From positions 1 through 62,833 of IMG/VR virus record IMGVR_UViG_3300023184_000120: a DNA stretch of 62,833 nucleotides, one strand, 5' to 3'. A program made the translations under genes and the position numbers. This DNA comes from a virus. This document shows, piece after piece, positions 1-7,230 of this stretch; position 1 is the first letter of the stretch; every line of letters begins with the position of its first letter. The notes beneath the pieces were generated by a model. It saw nothing but the letters and a program-made list of their open reading frames with translations, ran no database searches and was not told where the DNA came from.

Positions 1-4
1 AAAC

Positions 5-21
5 GGGGAGTAACTCTCCCC
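5..21. repeat. GGGGAG/CTCCCC hairpin, copy 1
   Basis: Six-base-pair stem (GGGGAG, loop TAACT, CTCCCC) just upstream of the ribosome-binding site of the amidotransferase gene. It belongs to a hairpin family found throughout the early arm. If the window ends are joined, the amidoligase stop codon TAA (11-13) lies in this loop. No T-run follows directly, so it is not a textbook terminator. Confidence 0.7.
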
Positions 22-47
22 ATTCTTTTACATCAAGGAGTTTCATT

Positions 48-1154
48 ATGTGTTTAATTATTACTGGCAAGTCTTCCAAAGTTCGTTCAACCCTGCTCAA
101 CACGCACGGGCTACTGAGCGACATCTTCACATCCAACCCTGACGGCATCGGCTTTATGTACGGCACTGCCAAGGGACTGAAGGTTACCAAGACTTTGCCT
201 AAGAATCTTGGCGATGCTACTGCATTCATTCAGCGCTTGCCTAATGACGATCGTGAGATTGCCATTCACTTCCGCTGGACTACGCACGGCAAGACTGACA
301 TGATTAACTGCCATCCGTATGATGTGATTCCTGGCTACATCGCCATGATGCACAACGGCATCCTGCACACAGGCAATACTGCTGACAAAACCAAGTCAGA
401 TACGTGGCACTTCATCAATGACTACTTGCACACCGCTGTGTCTGCGTCACCTGACCTCGTGTATGACAAGGGCTTCGTTGATATGCTCGAGGAGTTCATC
501 GGCAACAATCGCTTTGTGTTCATGAATGGCGAGGGTCGTATGCAACACGTCAACTTCGATCAGGGCATCGAGCACGAGGAACTGTGGTTCAGCAATACCT
601 ATGCGTGGTCTCCATCACGCCTGATCCCCAGCTACAAGAGTGCGACACTCAAGTCATACAGTTACACGAGCAGCTACGGCAGCTACATGGACGACGAGTA
701 CGACGAGATGTACGACTACAACGCAAGCTTCGGTATCAAGCCCCGCTTGGTCAGCGCACACAGCGCCAACTACGACGAGACAGCGTATGACTTTCCTGAT
801 GACGAGGATGGCTTCGTTCAGCCTACCCCTGACGACATTGCCTGTGCGTTGACCGAGGCTGACGTAGAGACGATGGAGGTATGGCTTGACCAGATGCCTG
901 CGTACACAATCACTACGCTACTGCACTGCTATAAGCCTTCGCCTCTGAGCTACACACATCGTGATGACTTATGCTTTGCCGAGCAGGGCATCTACGATAT
1001 GCTGATGGAGGGCGATGCGTCTGGTCTTATCAGTTCAGTGACCAAGTCGTATGGCTCAGTCGGCATCGTTGCCGAGGTGATGTGCTACTACCTGCAATGG
1101 GATGTACGCACACCTGTATCGTTCAAGCCAACATTGCCTGCACTGTTGACTTGA
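48..1154 (+). CDS. Class II glutamine amidotransferase (Ntn-hydrolase)
   Basis: 368 residues. The protein begins Met-Cys, so removal of Met would expose Cys2 as the N-terminal nucleophile of class II glutamine amidotransferases. Further family motifs are HFRWTTHG (about residues 74-81) and HNG (102-104), matching the glutamine-binding and oxyanion regions of GlmS/PurF/AsnB-type domains. No sugar-isomerase or synthetase domain follows. The C-terminal half (about 200-368) is acidic and Tyr-rich and I do not recognise it. Expected role: hydrolyse glutamine and supply ammonia to a partner ligase. The likely partner is the amidoligase that lies directly upstream if the window closes into a circle. 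The start is set by AAGGAG at 35-40. A strong terminator follows the stop. Confidence 0.88.
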   Translation: MCLIITGKSSKVRSTLLNTHGLLSDIFTSNPDGIGFMYGTAKGLKVTKTLPKNLGDATAFIQRLPNDDREIAIHFRWTTHGKTDMINCHPYDVIPGYIAMMHNGILHTGNTADKTKSDTWHFINDYLHTAVSASPDLVYDKGFVDMLEEFIGNNRFVFMNGEGRMQHVNFDQGIEHEELWFSNTYAWSPSRLIPSYKSATLKSYSYTSSYGSYMDDEYDEMYDYNASFGIKPRLVSAHSANYDETAYDFPDDEDGFVQPTPDDIACALTEADVETMEVWLDQMPAYTITTLLHCYKPSPLSYTHRDDLCFAEQGIYDMLMEGDASGLISSVTKSYGSVGIVAEVMCYYLQWDVRTPVSFKPTLPALLT

Positions 1155-1160
1155 TGTGTA

Positions 1161-1184
1161 GCGGGGGTTCGCCCCCGCATTTTT
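1161..1184 (+). terminator. Rho-independent terminator with TTCG tetraloop
   Basis: GCGGGGG (1161-1167), TTCG loop (1168-1171), CCCCCGC (1172-1178), then ATTTTT. The 7-bp all-GC stem, UUCG tetraloop and U-run are classic. It lies 7 nt after the amidotransferase stop and probably ends or attenuates the amidoligase-amidotransferase transcript before the tiny-gene cluster. Confidence 0.85.
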
Positions 1185-1202
1185 AACCCAAGGAGAAACT
1201 AA

Positions 1203-1352
1203 ATGAAAGTCAAAGAACTGATCGCGCACTTACAGCAGTGCGACCCCGAGACGGAGGTCTACACCTTCGACGACCACGAGATACACGCGATCGATTATGT
1301 CGATGCAAGCATGACCGAGTGGGTACACCTTAACTTAGGAGAACTGCAATGA
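1203..1352 (+). CDS. Small acidic hypothetical protein (49 aa)
   Basis: Starts at ATG 1203 behind AAGGAG (1190-1195) and begins MKVKELIAHLQQCDPE. The pattern 'MKVxELIxxLxxxDPExEV' is common in small phage proteins of unknown function. The stop overlaps the next start (ATGA). It is the first of five tightly coupled tiny genes after the amidotransferase terminator. Function unknown. Confidence 0.75.
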   Translation: MKVKELIAHLQQCDPETEVYTFDDHEIHAIDYVDASMTEWVHLNLGELQ

Positions 1353-1501
1353 AATTTGAAGTACGCAACCATAACGACACGCTGCTTGGCGTGTTCGACA
1401 ACGTGCATGACGCACTCAAGGAAGCCATGCTGTACAGGCACACAACGTGCAACCCAGCGTATGTAGATGAAGTAAAGGAGGAAGAAGAAGATGAAAGTTA
1501 A
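1349..1501 (+). CDS. Small hypothetical protein with acidic tail (50 aa)
   Basis: ATG 1349 overlaps the previous stop, and AGGAG at 1337-1341 fits as its SD. The protein begins MKFEVRNHNDTLLGVF and ends in a Glu/Asp-rich tail (EEEEDES). It overlaps the next gene by 11 nt, which suggests translational coupling. No family recognised. Confidence 0.7.
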   Translation: MKFEVRNHNDTLLGVFDNVHDALKEAMLYRHTTCNPAYVDEVKEEEEDES

Positions 1502-1673
1502 AGACAGCATTGCGCTACACCTGCGCTGTATCGAGGCAGACCTGCGGGACTACCTAGACAACCCTGTTGAATACAGGGCAAACAACACGCATCACATTGC
1601 AGACGTACACACCCTACTGCTCGATGTGATGGATAGATTAGGGATATCACTAACAGAAGGAGAGTCAGAATGA
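1491..1673 (+). CDS. Small helical hypothetical protein (60 aa)
   Basis: ATG 1491 with AAGGAGGAAG just upstream, inside the previous coding sequence. The product looks helical, with a His-containing middle segment and an acidic C terminus. Its stop overlaps the next ATG (ATGA at 1670). Function unknown. It is part of the coupled tiny-gene run. Confidence 0.75.
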   Translation: MKVKDSIALHLRCIEADLRDYLDNPVEYRANNTHHIADVHTLLLDVMDRLGISLTEGESE

Positions 1674-1849
1674 CACCAGAAGAAATACAAGCACGCTTCG
1701 GCAAGGAAGCATTGGAGTCGTTATACGACTGCATCATGCAGAACCCAGTACACGCCTTGGCTGACTGGATTCTTTCGTACCACACCGAGGAGCAGATAGC
1801 TGAGTGGGTTCTTGGTTTGATAGCCGATGACATGGAGGACGAGGCATGA
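1670..1849 (+). CDS. Small acidic helical protein (59 aa)
   Basis: ATG 1670 overlaps the previous stop, with GGAG in the upstream sequence. The product starts MTPEEIQARFGKEALE and ends in an acidic stretch (ADDMEDEA). It looks mainly alpha-helical with amphipathic Trp/Leu positions. No known family. It overlaps the next tiny gene by 4 nt. Confidence 0.7.
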   Translation: MTPEEIQARFGKEALESLYDCIMQNPVHALADWILSYHTEEQIAEWVLGLIADDMEDEA

Positions 1850-1938
1850 TGACACCATGGGAAAAACTAGAGAGAGTAGTACTTTTAGTTGCAGTAATTG
1901 TACTAATAACGGATCTTTTTTATTGGAGACCCTATTGA
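1846..1938 (+). CDS. Single-span membrane micropeptide (30 aa)
   Basis: ATG 1846 overlaps the previous stop. The product is MMTPWEKLER followed by a hydrophobic segment (VVLLVAVIVLITDLF) and a short WRPY tail. This is one predicted transmembrane helix in a 30-residue protein. Position and coupling support a real gene, and its size makes it easy to miss. It could be an inner-membrane phage micropeptide. Function unknown. Confidence 0.6.
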   Translation: MMTPWEKLERVVLLVAVIVLITDLFYWRPY

Positions 1939-1984
1939 CTTCTGTCTACTCTTGGACAAATAATACTCACTCAAGGAGAAAATA

Positions 1985-2203
1985 ATGAACAACCCACCCT
2001 ACGACACAGGTAAGGTCAAGATCGGCTTGCTATACACCCAACCTCCCCCTGAATGTACCCCTGAATCCGATTGGGTTCAGGGTGTGCTGCTTGGTGACAA
2101 GCGGGTAATGGACGACCTCTTGCTCACCACCATACAGTCCATCGGACTTATCGCTTTCATTGTCATCGTCATGCTACTAACTGGAGGAACCTCAAATGCC
2201 TGA
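1985..2203 (+). CDS. Small protein with C-terminal membrane helix (72 aa)
   Basis: ATG 1985 behind AAGGAG. A soluble Pro-rich N-terminal half is followed by one hydrophobic helix (about residues 48-65, IGLIAFIVIVMLL). It may be a tail-anchored membrane protein. Its end overlaps the next start by 8 nt. No family recognised. Confidence 0.7.
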   Translation: MNNPPYDTGKVKIGLLYTQPPPECTPESDWVQGVLLGDKRVMDDLLLTTIQSIGLIAFIVIVMLLTGGTSNA

Positions 2204-2858
2204 CATTCAAACTGCTTTCAAACAAGCGCTTAGCAAAACCTTACAACAGTGGGATGACGATGGGGAGACAGTCTCCCCACCTTCTACTACTATCAACACT
2301 ACTGTCAACAAAACTGTATCAACTCAGGAAATTCCCATGAAAAAAACTTTTGGCGTAACAAACAACGTCTCACGCGTAACCTTCCAATACATCAAAGACA
2401 ATCCCGGCTCCACGCGAAAAGAAATCATAGAAGCACTGGAGCGTCAAGATTTCAGATCAGACTCTGTGTCTAGCCTGATTGCACAGTTACGTCGCAACAA
2501 CATGGTTCACGAAACCAACAACTTGTACTACGCCGACGTTGACGAGTACCGCCCAATCAAATCGCTCAAGGCCATCAAGAAAATGGAAGCCAAAGCTGAG
2601 CCTGTGCCTAAGCGCAAGTACACTAAGCGTGACGTAACAGGCATTGGTGCGTTGTTGAAGGAGCGGCTAGAGAATATGCCTGCGCCTAGCCAAGCCGCAT
2701 TGGATGCCTCTGCTGCTTTTTCCACGGCTCCTGCACCACAGCGCAGAGCTTTCGTGTCCCTTGTACGCACACGTTCGCCCGAAGATATTTTGAAGGACAT
2801 GACTGTGTATCAGGCGCATGAGTTGTATGTCCACTTGAAGCATATGTTTGGAGGTTAA
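2196..2858 (+). CDS. Putative winged-helix DNA-binding protein (220 aa)
   Basis: AGGAACC precedes ATG 2196. Residues about 55-110 read as a winged helix (TFQYIKDNPGSTRKEIIEAL, then a basic second helix and NLYYAD wing), as in phage and archaeal MarR-like regulators. A basic linker (KRKYTKRD) follows, then a C-terminal helical segment. It could regulate early genes or act in replication. A perfect GGGGAGAC-A-GTCTCCCC hairpin lies inside the N-terminal coding part. Confidence 0.65.
   Translation: MPDIQTAFKQALSKTLQQWDDDGETVSPPSTTINTTVNKTVSTQEIPMKKTFGVTNNVSRVTFQYIKDNPGSTRKEIIEALERQDFRSDSVSSLIAQLRRNNMVHETNNLYYADVDEYRPIKSLKAIKKMEAKAEPVPKRKYTKRDVTGIGALLKERLENMPAPSQAALDASAAFSTAPAPQRRAFVSLVRTRSPEDILKDMTVYQAHELYVHLKHMFGG
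2262..2278. repeat. GGGGAGA/TCTCCCC hairpin, copy 2 (in coding sequence)
   Basis: GGGGAGAC (2262-2269), A, GTCTCCCC (2271-2278), extended by T2261-A2279. It lies in frame in the winged-helix gene as GGG GAG ACA GTC TCC CC, encoding GETVSP. It is a member of the early-arm hairpin family. Confidence 0.8.
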
Positions 2859-2859
2859 G

Positions 2860-3111
2860 ATGAAAGATAAAAACACACCGGCATTTCCGTTGGTCGCAGA
2901 AGATCATACGGGCATGATGATAAACATGGGCATGTCTCTGCGTGATTACTTTGCGGCTCAGGCATTGCCCACTGCGGTGAAGCTAAACACACAGCAGTAC
3001 AACAAGGAACTTGGTGAAGCATGGTTTTGGGACGATGAAGAAGACGCCGAGTTTGCAGCAAACGTTGCGTACCAACTAGCAGACGCTATGCTGAAAGAGA
3101 GGCAAAAATGA
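2860..3111 (+). CDS. Conserved small phage protein, GMSLRDYFAAQAL type (83 aa)
   Basis: I prefer ATG 2860 because GGAGG (2850-2854) lies just upstream. A TTG at 2848 would sit before this SD. The motif MGMSLRDYFAAQAL is common to many short phage proteins of unknown function. The C-terminal helix (AANVAYQLADAMLKER) also fits that family. Its stop overlaps the next start (ATGA). Confidence 0.75.
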   Translation: MKDKNTPAFPLVAEDHTGMMINMGMSLRDYFAAQALPTAVKLNTQQYNKELGEAWFWDDEEDAEFAANVAYQLADAMLKERQK

Positions 3112-3275
3112 ACTCAACTCAACTGCAAGCCGAATTGATTGAGGGTCTGACCCAAGAGATAGCCGAGACCATTGAAAAATACGAAGGCGCGATACACGTT
3201 TCAACTGTGCTGGGCGTGTTGGACACAATCAAGCACATCCTACTTTTAGAATCAGTAAAGGAACACAATGAGTGA
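3108..3275 (+). CDS. Small helical hypothetical protein (55 aa)
   Basis: ATG 3108 overlaps the upstream stop, and GAGAGG at 3097-3102 can serve as SD. The product is almost entirely helical with heptad-like spacing (LIEGLTQEIAETIEKYE). It overlaps the next gene by 8 nt. No family recognised. Coupling on both sides supports it. Confidence 0.65.
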   Translation: MNSTQLQAELIEGLTQEIAETIEKYEGAIHVSTVLGVLDTIKHILLLESVKEHNE

Positions 3276-3462
3276 CGCAAGTTTCAACAAAGAAGACTTT
3301 GACCGCATCTTTAGTATGCCTAAGAATGAGATCAAAGAGGACTACCCAATGATACGCAACGCTGTGCTTGAAGAGGTAGCGCTAGAGTTCGATGCCATGC
3401 GCATTGCCTTTGGCGACACAGCCCATAGCTTTGCCACGTATGTGAGGGACATGAAATCATGA
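3268..3462 (+). CDS. Hypothetical protein (64 aa)
   Basis: ATG 3268 with AAAGGAA upstream. A short acidic helical protein with no recognised motif. Its stop overlaps the following ATG (3459). Probably co-translated with its neighbours in the tiny-gene run. Confidence 0.7.
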   Translation: MSDASFNKEDFDRIFSMPKNEIKEDYPMIRNAVLEEVALEFDAMRIAFGDTAHSFATYVRDMKS

Positions 3463-3716
3463 AAGGCAACGGCTCTTTTAGTGTTATGGATAGCAACAAC
3501 TTTGCAGTTAGCCCACAGCGAAATTTTACAAAGTGGTTAAACAAGCGAGGGTTTATGTGTTGGAAATGTCAGAAAGACAAACCCCGTCAAGGCGGCTCAG
3601 AAAAGATGATGGGCAAAGGCATTGAGGGCATACGCAGATTCATCTGCCAAGAGTGTGTAGAAGCTAAACAAAGGAGCATTGCGGCATGCCAAGACCCAAG
3701 CCTCCCGAACCCTTAA
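3459..3716 (+). CDS. Small zinc-ribbon protein (85 aa)
   Basis: Starts at ATG 3459 overlapping the previous stop. Two Cys pairs (CWKC and CQEC) about 30 residues apart in the middle of the protein form a likely zinc ribbon. The rest is basic. Such proteins in phage early regions are often nucleic-acid or RNA-polymerase binding, but no specific role can be assigned. It overlaps the next gene by 31 nt. Confidence 0.7.
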   Translation: MKGNGSFSVMDSNNFAVSPQRNFTKWLNKRGFMCWKCQKDKPRQGGSEKMMGKGIEGIRRFICQECVEAKQRSIAACQDPSLPNP

Positions 3717-3895
3717 CGCCAAGGTACATACGAATGTCTGACTCTGAGTGGGAAAAGTTCCAAGAGATGGGGGGCGCTGACTGGCTACGCCGTGTCATGC
3801 GCACTCGTCCAAAGAACTACTACGCAGTGTTTGAGCGTCCAAGCAATCCTGCTGATAACATATTTATAAATCAAAGGAGAGAGATCAATGACTAA
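3686..3895 (+). CDS. Small protein, possible RHH-like DNA-binding (69 aa)
   Basis: ATG 3686 with AAAGGAG (3670-3675) upstream in the previous coding sequence. After a Pro-rich start, 'RYIRMSDSEWEKFQEMGGADWLRRVM' has the strand-then-helices layout of ribbon-helix-helix proteins (only part quoted as a pattern). The RHH assignment is an inference from this layout. Confidence 0.6.
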   Translation: MPRPKPPEPLTPRYIRMSDSEWEKFQEMGGADWLRRVMRTRPKNYYAVFERPSNPADNIFINQRREIND

Positions 3896-3903
3896 GGTAC
3901 ACA

Positions 3904-4206
3904 ATGGCAGCAACACCTGAATCCAAAGTCAAGAAGCGGGTGCGTGAGATGCTAGACAAGCTGGGCATCTACCACTTCATGCCACCAGCCAACGGCTTTG
4001 GTCGGGCAGGTATTCCGGACATCATAGCCTGCATGGACGGACACTTCATAGCGATCGAATGCAAAGCTGGCAGTGGCAAGACAACAGCCCTGCAAGACCT
4101 TGAACTCAATCGCATACACAACGCAGGCGGAACAACATACATTGCACGGGAGAGCAACATAGATGAACTACAACAACTACTCAGGGAGAAAAGAAGTGGC
4201 TTATGA
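3904..4206 (+). CDS. VRR-NUC domain nuclease (100 aa)
   Basis: Complete stand-alone VRR-NUC fold of the PD-(D/E)XK superfamily. The motifs are GIPDI (about residues 36-40), IAIECKAGSGK (about 49-59, containing the E-x-K catalytic pair), then a Gln in LQDLELNRI and AGGTTYIA. These proteins are usually Holliday-junction or flap nucleases in phage replication and recombination. It lies upstream of the polymerase-primase module. The start has AAGG at 3896-3899. The end overlaps the next gene. Confidence 0.9.
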   Translation: MAATPESKVKKRVREMLDKLGIYHFMPPANGFGRAGIPDIIACMDGHFIAIECKAGSGKTTALQDLELNRIHNAGGTTYIARESNIDELQQLLREKRSGL

Positions 4207-4483
4207 AGACATGATGACCCAAGAGGAGCTTGAGCGCAGAGTCAAGGGTATGTCTGATGAGGAACAGGCACACTTCAAACTACTCATACACAAGCTAGTA
4301 ATGTGCTACGGCGAAGGCAGGGCGCAAGCTGTCGTCATAGTGGGTCGTGCCGAAGATCAGCTAGCAGGAGTCGTTACCCTAAACTGTAATGAGATGGAGG
4401 CGTCGCAACTCATGTTGGCGGCAAACGATTTTTTCGGCTTTCTAAACGTCCTAGACGCACCACCCAAGGAGAATTTTAATTGA
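4196..4483 (+). CDS. Hypothetical protein (95 aa, GTG start)
   Basis: I chose GTG 4196 because GGGAG (4184-4188) lies at ideal spacing. An in-frame ATG at 4163 lacks an SD and would overlap the nuclease gene by 44 nt. The protein has an acidic helical N-terminal half and an alpha/beta C-terminal half (AVVIVGRAEDQLAGVV). No family recognised. The stop overlaps the TTG start of the next gene. Confidence 0.65.
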   Translation: MAYEDMMTQEELERRVKGMSDEEQAHFKLLIHKLVMCYGEGRAQAVVIVGRAEDQLAGVVTLNCNEMEASQLMLAANDFFGFLNVLDAPPKENFN

Positions 4484-4686
4484 ACGATTGCCCAAACTGT
4501 GAGTACCACAAGAACCGAGCCGCCCGATGGCGAGCCGAAGCCTATGCGCAAGCAGGGCATGACGTCATTGAGCGCCCTTGGGTTGGGCTGACGGATGAGG
4601 AATGGCTATCGCTTGGATGCAAGTCCGTTGAAGAAGTACGCATCGGTCTCGCTATTCAAGCCAAACTCAAGGAGAAGAACGCATGA
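4480..4686 (+). CDS. Small zinc-knuckle protein with WVGLT module (68 aa)
   Basis: TTG start at 4480 behind AAGGAG (4466-4471). The N terminus has CPNC plus a His. The C-terminal 35 residues (WVGLTDEEW...AKLKEKNA) closely match the C terminus of the 75-aa gene at 34707-34934 in the lysis region. This module recurs in small phage proteins of unknown role. The stop overlaps the next start. Confidence 0.75.
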   Translation: MNDCPNCEYHKNRAARWRAEAYAQAGHDVIERPWVGLTDEEWLSLGCKSVEEVRIGLAIQAKLKEKNA

Positions 4687-4952
4687 CACAAGACGAAATT
4701 ATCAACTTGATTGAGGCCAATGGCCTGACCCTGCATGGCGACATTGAACACTTTGCTGCGCTTGTTGCCGACCACGTGTATGCAAAGTATTTGGAAACAC
4801 CTGAGCCCAAACAGTCAGGCACGATCTCAATAACTATGCCTGTGCCCATTGGATACCTTTGTGAGAACGCTGTGGGGCACAAATACTTCAGATGGAAGAA
4901 ACCGCCTAGCACGTACAAACCAATCCCACTTTACACGAAGGAGAAGAAGTGA
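4683..4952 (+). CDS. Small conserved phage protein with PLYT C terminus (89 aa)
   Basis: ATG 4683 behind AAGGAG (4670-4675). The N-terminal helix (MTQDEIINLIEANG, then IEHFAALVADHV) resembles that of the 34707-34934 protein. The C terminus (YKPIPLYT) is a motif common in small phage proteins. Function unknown. It overlaps the polymerase start by 4 nt. Confidence 0.75.
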   Translation: MTQDEIINLIEANGLTLHGDIEHFAALVADHVYAKYLETPEPKQSGTISITMPVPIGYLCENAVGHKYFRWKKPPSTYKPIPLYTKEKK

Positions 4953-6919
4953 GTGCACCATACAAACAAATTATTACAGTTGACCTAGAAACCTACTGGG
5001 ACACCAAGGAAGGTTACACGCTCAGCAAAATGACAACAGAGGAGTACATACGTGACCCAAGATTCAAAGCCTTTGGAGCCTGCATCCATGAGTACGGATC
5101 AGACAAGCCAACACAGTGGTACAGGGGAGAAGAGCTGCCTCGCATCTTGGCTTGCTATCCTCAGTCTACTACTGCTGTTCTGGCTCATAACGCTCAGTTC
5201 GATATATCTATATTGGAATGGGTATATGACTGGCATCCAAGCTTTATCTTTGATTCTCTCTCCATGGCTCGTGCTCTACGGGGTGTTGAGGTTGGCAATT
5301 CATTGATGAAGCTGGCACAGGACTTCGGCCTGCCTCCCAAGGGCACTGCTGTGTACAACACCAACGGCTATACAGAACTCACGCCTGCCATGGAGAAAGA
5401 GTTAGCCGACTACTGCGCACACGATGTGTACTTGTGCGAGGAGATATTCAAACGCTTGGCCAAGGGCTACCCATCCAGTGAACTCAGGCTCATCGACATG
5501 ACGCTGAAGATGTACACGCGCCCTGTGCTGCAGCTTGACCCCAACATGCTGACCGACGCCATACTAGACGAAAAGGAAAAACGTGAAGCCCTATTACAGA
5601 AGCTCGACGTGGTGGAAACTGCACTGGCGTCGAATCAGCAGTTTGCTGCACTACTTACGAAACTCAATGTGGTTCCGCCAACCAAGACAAGTAAGACGAC
5701 TGGGAAAGAGACACTCGCACTCGCTAAAAGCGATGCCCTATTTCAAACGCTACTCAACAGTGAACGTGAAGACGTTGCCCTTCTATGTGAAGCGCGTCTT
5801 CGGGTTAAATCTACCACGGAGAGAACCAGAGCACAGCGATTCCTTGAGATCAGCCAAAGGGGTGCGCTCCCTGTTCCGCTTTCTTACTACGGTGCGCAGA
5901 CGGGTCGGTGGACAGCAAGCAAGGGTTCGGCCATTAACATGCAGAACCTCAAGCGAGGCTCGTTTCTACGCAAAGCGATAATGGCTCCCGCTGGCCACCA
6001 ACTCGTCGTCGGCGATTTATCGCAGATTGAGCCACGAGTTCTCGCATGGCTTTCAGACTACACAGACATGTTGGAAATCTTCAGGGCCGGTGGTGACCCT
6101 TACGCCGCGTTCGGTGCGCAGATGTTTAACATACCCGGACTTAGTAAAGAATCTCACCCTGACCTTCGGCAGTCAGCGAAGAGCGCGTTGCTTGGCTGTG
6201 GATACGGTCTTGGCTGGGCATCCTTCGCATCTCAACTTACTACGGGGTTCCTAGGCGCACCGCCAGTGCGATACGAGGCGGATTTTGCGCGGCAACTTGG
6301 CGTAAGCAAGAAGAAGGCGATCGAGTTCCTGAGTTGGCAAGACACCGAAGCCAAGCTTAGGGATATCCCGCATACCTGTAGCCTGTACGAGTTAGCCATG
6401 CATGCCGTTGCATCCAAGCGCATCATTGATATCTACCGAGCTACAGCGTACCCTGTTGTGGGCTTTTGGCAGATGTGTGAGAGACAGATTGAGTCGGCTT
6501 TGTACGATGGCAACGACTACACATACAAGTGCTTGACGTTTCGCAAGGGTCGTATAGAATTACCCAATGGAATGAGCTTGCACTACCCTGCTCTGAGACG
6601 AGAGAAGGATGAGAAGGGTAGAGACCAGTGGGTTTACGGCGCCGATGCAACCAAGTTGTATGCAGGCAAGGTAACAAACAATGTCACGCAAGCGCTGGCG
6701 CGTATTGTGATGACTGACGGAATGCTACGGGTATCCAAAAGATACTTCATAGCAGGCACAGTGCACGACGAATTGATCGCTGTTGTACCTGATGCCGAGG
6801 TAGAGGAAGCTAAGACTTGGGTCTTGGCGCAGATGACTATGGAGCCAAGCTATATGCAAGGCATACCATTGTCCGCTGACGGTGGCGCGCATCGTCGTTA
6901 TGGGTTAGCAAAAAACTAG
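4949..6919 (+). CDS. DNA polymerase, family A, with 3'-5' exonuclease
   Basis: 656 residues. The proofreading exonuclease motifs are present: Exo I DLE (D12, E14), Exo II NAQFD (N81-D85), Exo III YCAHD (Y155, D159). The polymerase domain has motif A DLSQIEPR (356-363), motif B RQSAKSALLGCGYG (R407, K411) and motif C VHDE (H606-E608). There is no 5'-3' exonuclease domain and the size is close to T7-type phage polymerases. This is the replicative polymerase, acting with the SNF2-type helicase and primase-helicase downstream. The GTG start at 4949 lies behind AAGGAGAAG. I see no inactivating change. Confidence 0.96.
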   Translation: MSAPYKQIITVDLETYWDTKEGYTLSKMTTEEYIRDPRFKAFGACIHEYGSDKPTQWYRGEELPRILACYPQSTTAVLAHNAQFDISILEWVYDWHPSFIFDSLSMARALRGVEVGNSLMKLAQDFGLPPKGTAVYNTNGYTELTPAMEKELADYCAHDVYLCEEIFKRLAKGYPSSELRLIDMTLKMYTRPVLQLDPNMLTDAILDEKEKREALLQKLDVVETALASNQQFAALLTKLNVVPPTKTSKTTGKETLALAKSDALFQTLLNSEREDVALLCEARLRVKSTTERTRAQRFLEISQRGALPVPLSYYGAQTGRWTASKGSAINMQNLKRGSFLRKAIMAPAGHQLVVGDLSQIEPRVLAWLSDYTDMLEIFRAGGDPYAAFGAQMFNIPGLSKESHPDLRQSAKSALLGCGYGLGWASFASQLTTGFLGAPPVRYEADFARQLGVSKKKAIEFLSWQDTEAKLRDIPHTCSLYELAMHAVASKRIIDIYRATAYPVVGFWQMCERQIESALYDGNDYTYKCLTFRKGRIELPNGMSLHYPALRREKDEKGRDQWVYGADATKLYAGKVTNNVTQALARIVMTDGMLRVSKRYFIAGTVHDELIAVVPDAEVEEAKTWVLAQMTMEPSYMQGIPLSADGGAHRRYGLAKN

Positions 6920-6930
6920 GAGAAGCAGTA

Positions 6931-7230
6931 TTGAAGTTACCAACAAAAATAAGAGTAGGTAGGCGGTGGTACAGCGTGGAAGTCATTGAAGCTATGATCG
7001 ATAAGACTTACATGGGGCGTGTGCATTATGACGCGCAGCACATTCGTATCGGTACACGCAACCACACAGGCAAGCCGTTCACAAAGCACGAAGTCGGTGA
7101 TACCTTTTGGCATGAGCTTACGCATGCAATCTTGCATGACATGGACAGCCCTTTGTATCGTGACGAGCGTTTTGTATCGGCGTTTGCAACACGGCTTAAC
7201 AGAGCCATTAACACAGCGAAGTTCGAATGA
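6931..7230 (+). CDS. HELTH-motif metalloprotease-like protein (99 aa)
   Basis: TTG start at 6931 behind AGGAGAAG. The centre carries WHELTHAILHDM, a zincin HExxH motif followed by a helix, after a beta segment (IRIGTR). The size and layout match short phage zincin-like proteins related to ImmA/IrrE or SprT. Zinc binding is probable, but no substrate can be named. It sits between polymerase and nuclease genes and overlaps the next gene by 4 nt. Confidence 0.7.
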   Translation: MKLPTKIRVGRRWYSVEVIEAMIDKTYMGRVHYDAQHIRIGTRNHTGKPFTKHEVGDTFWHELTHAILHDMDSPLYRDERFVSAFATRLNRAINTAKFE

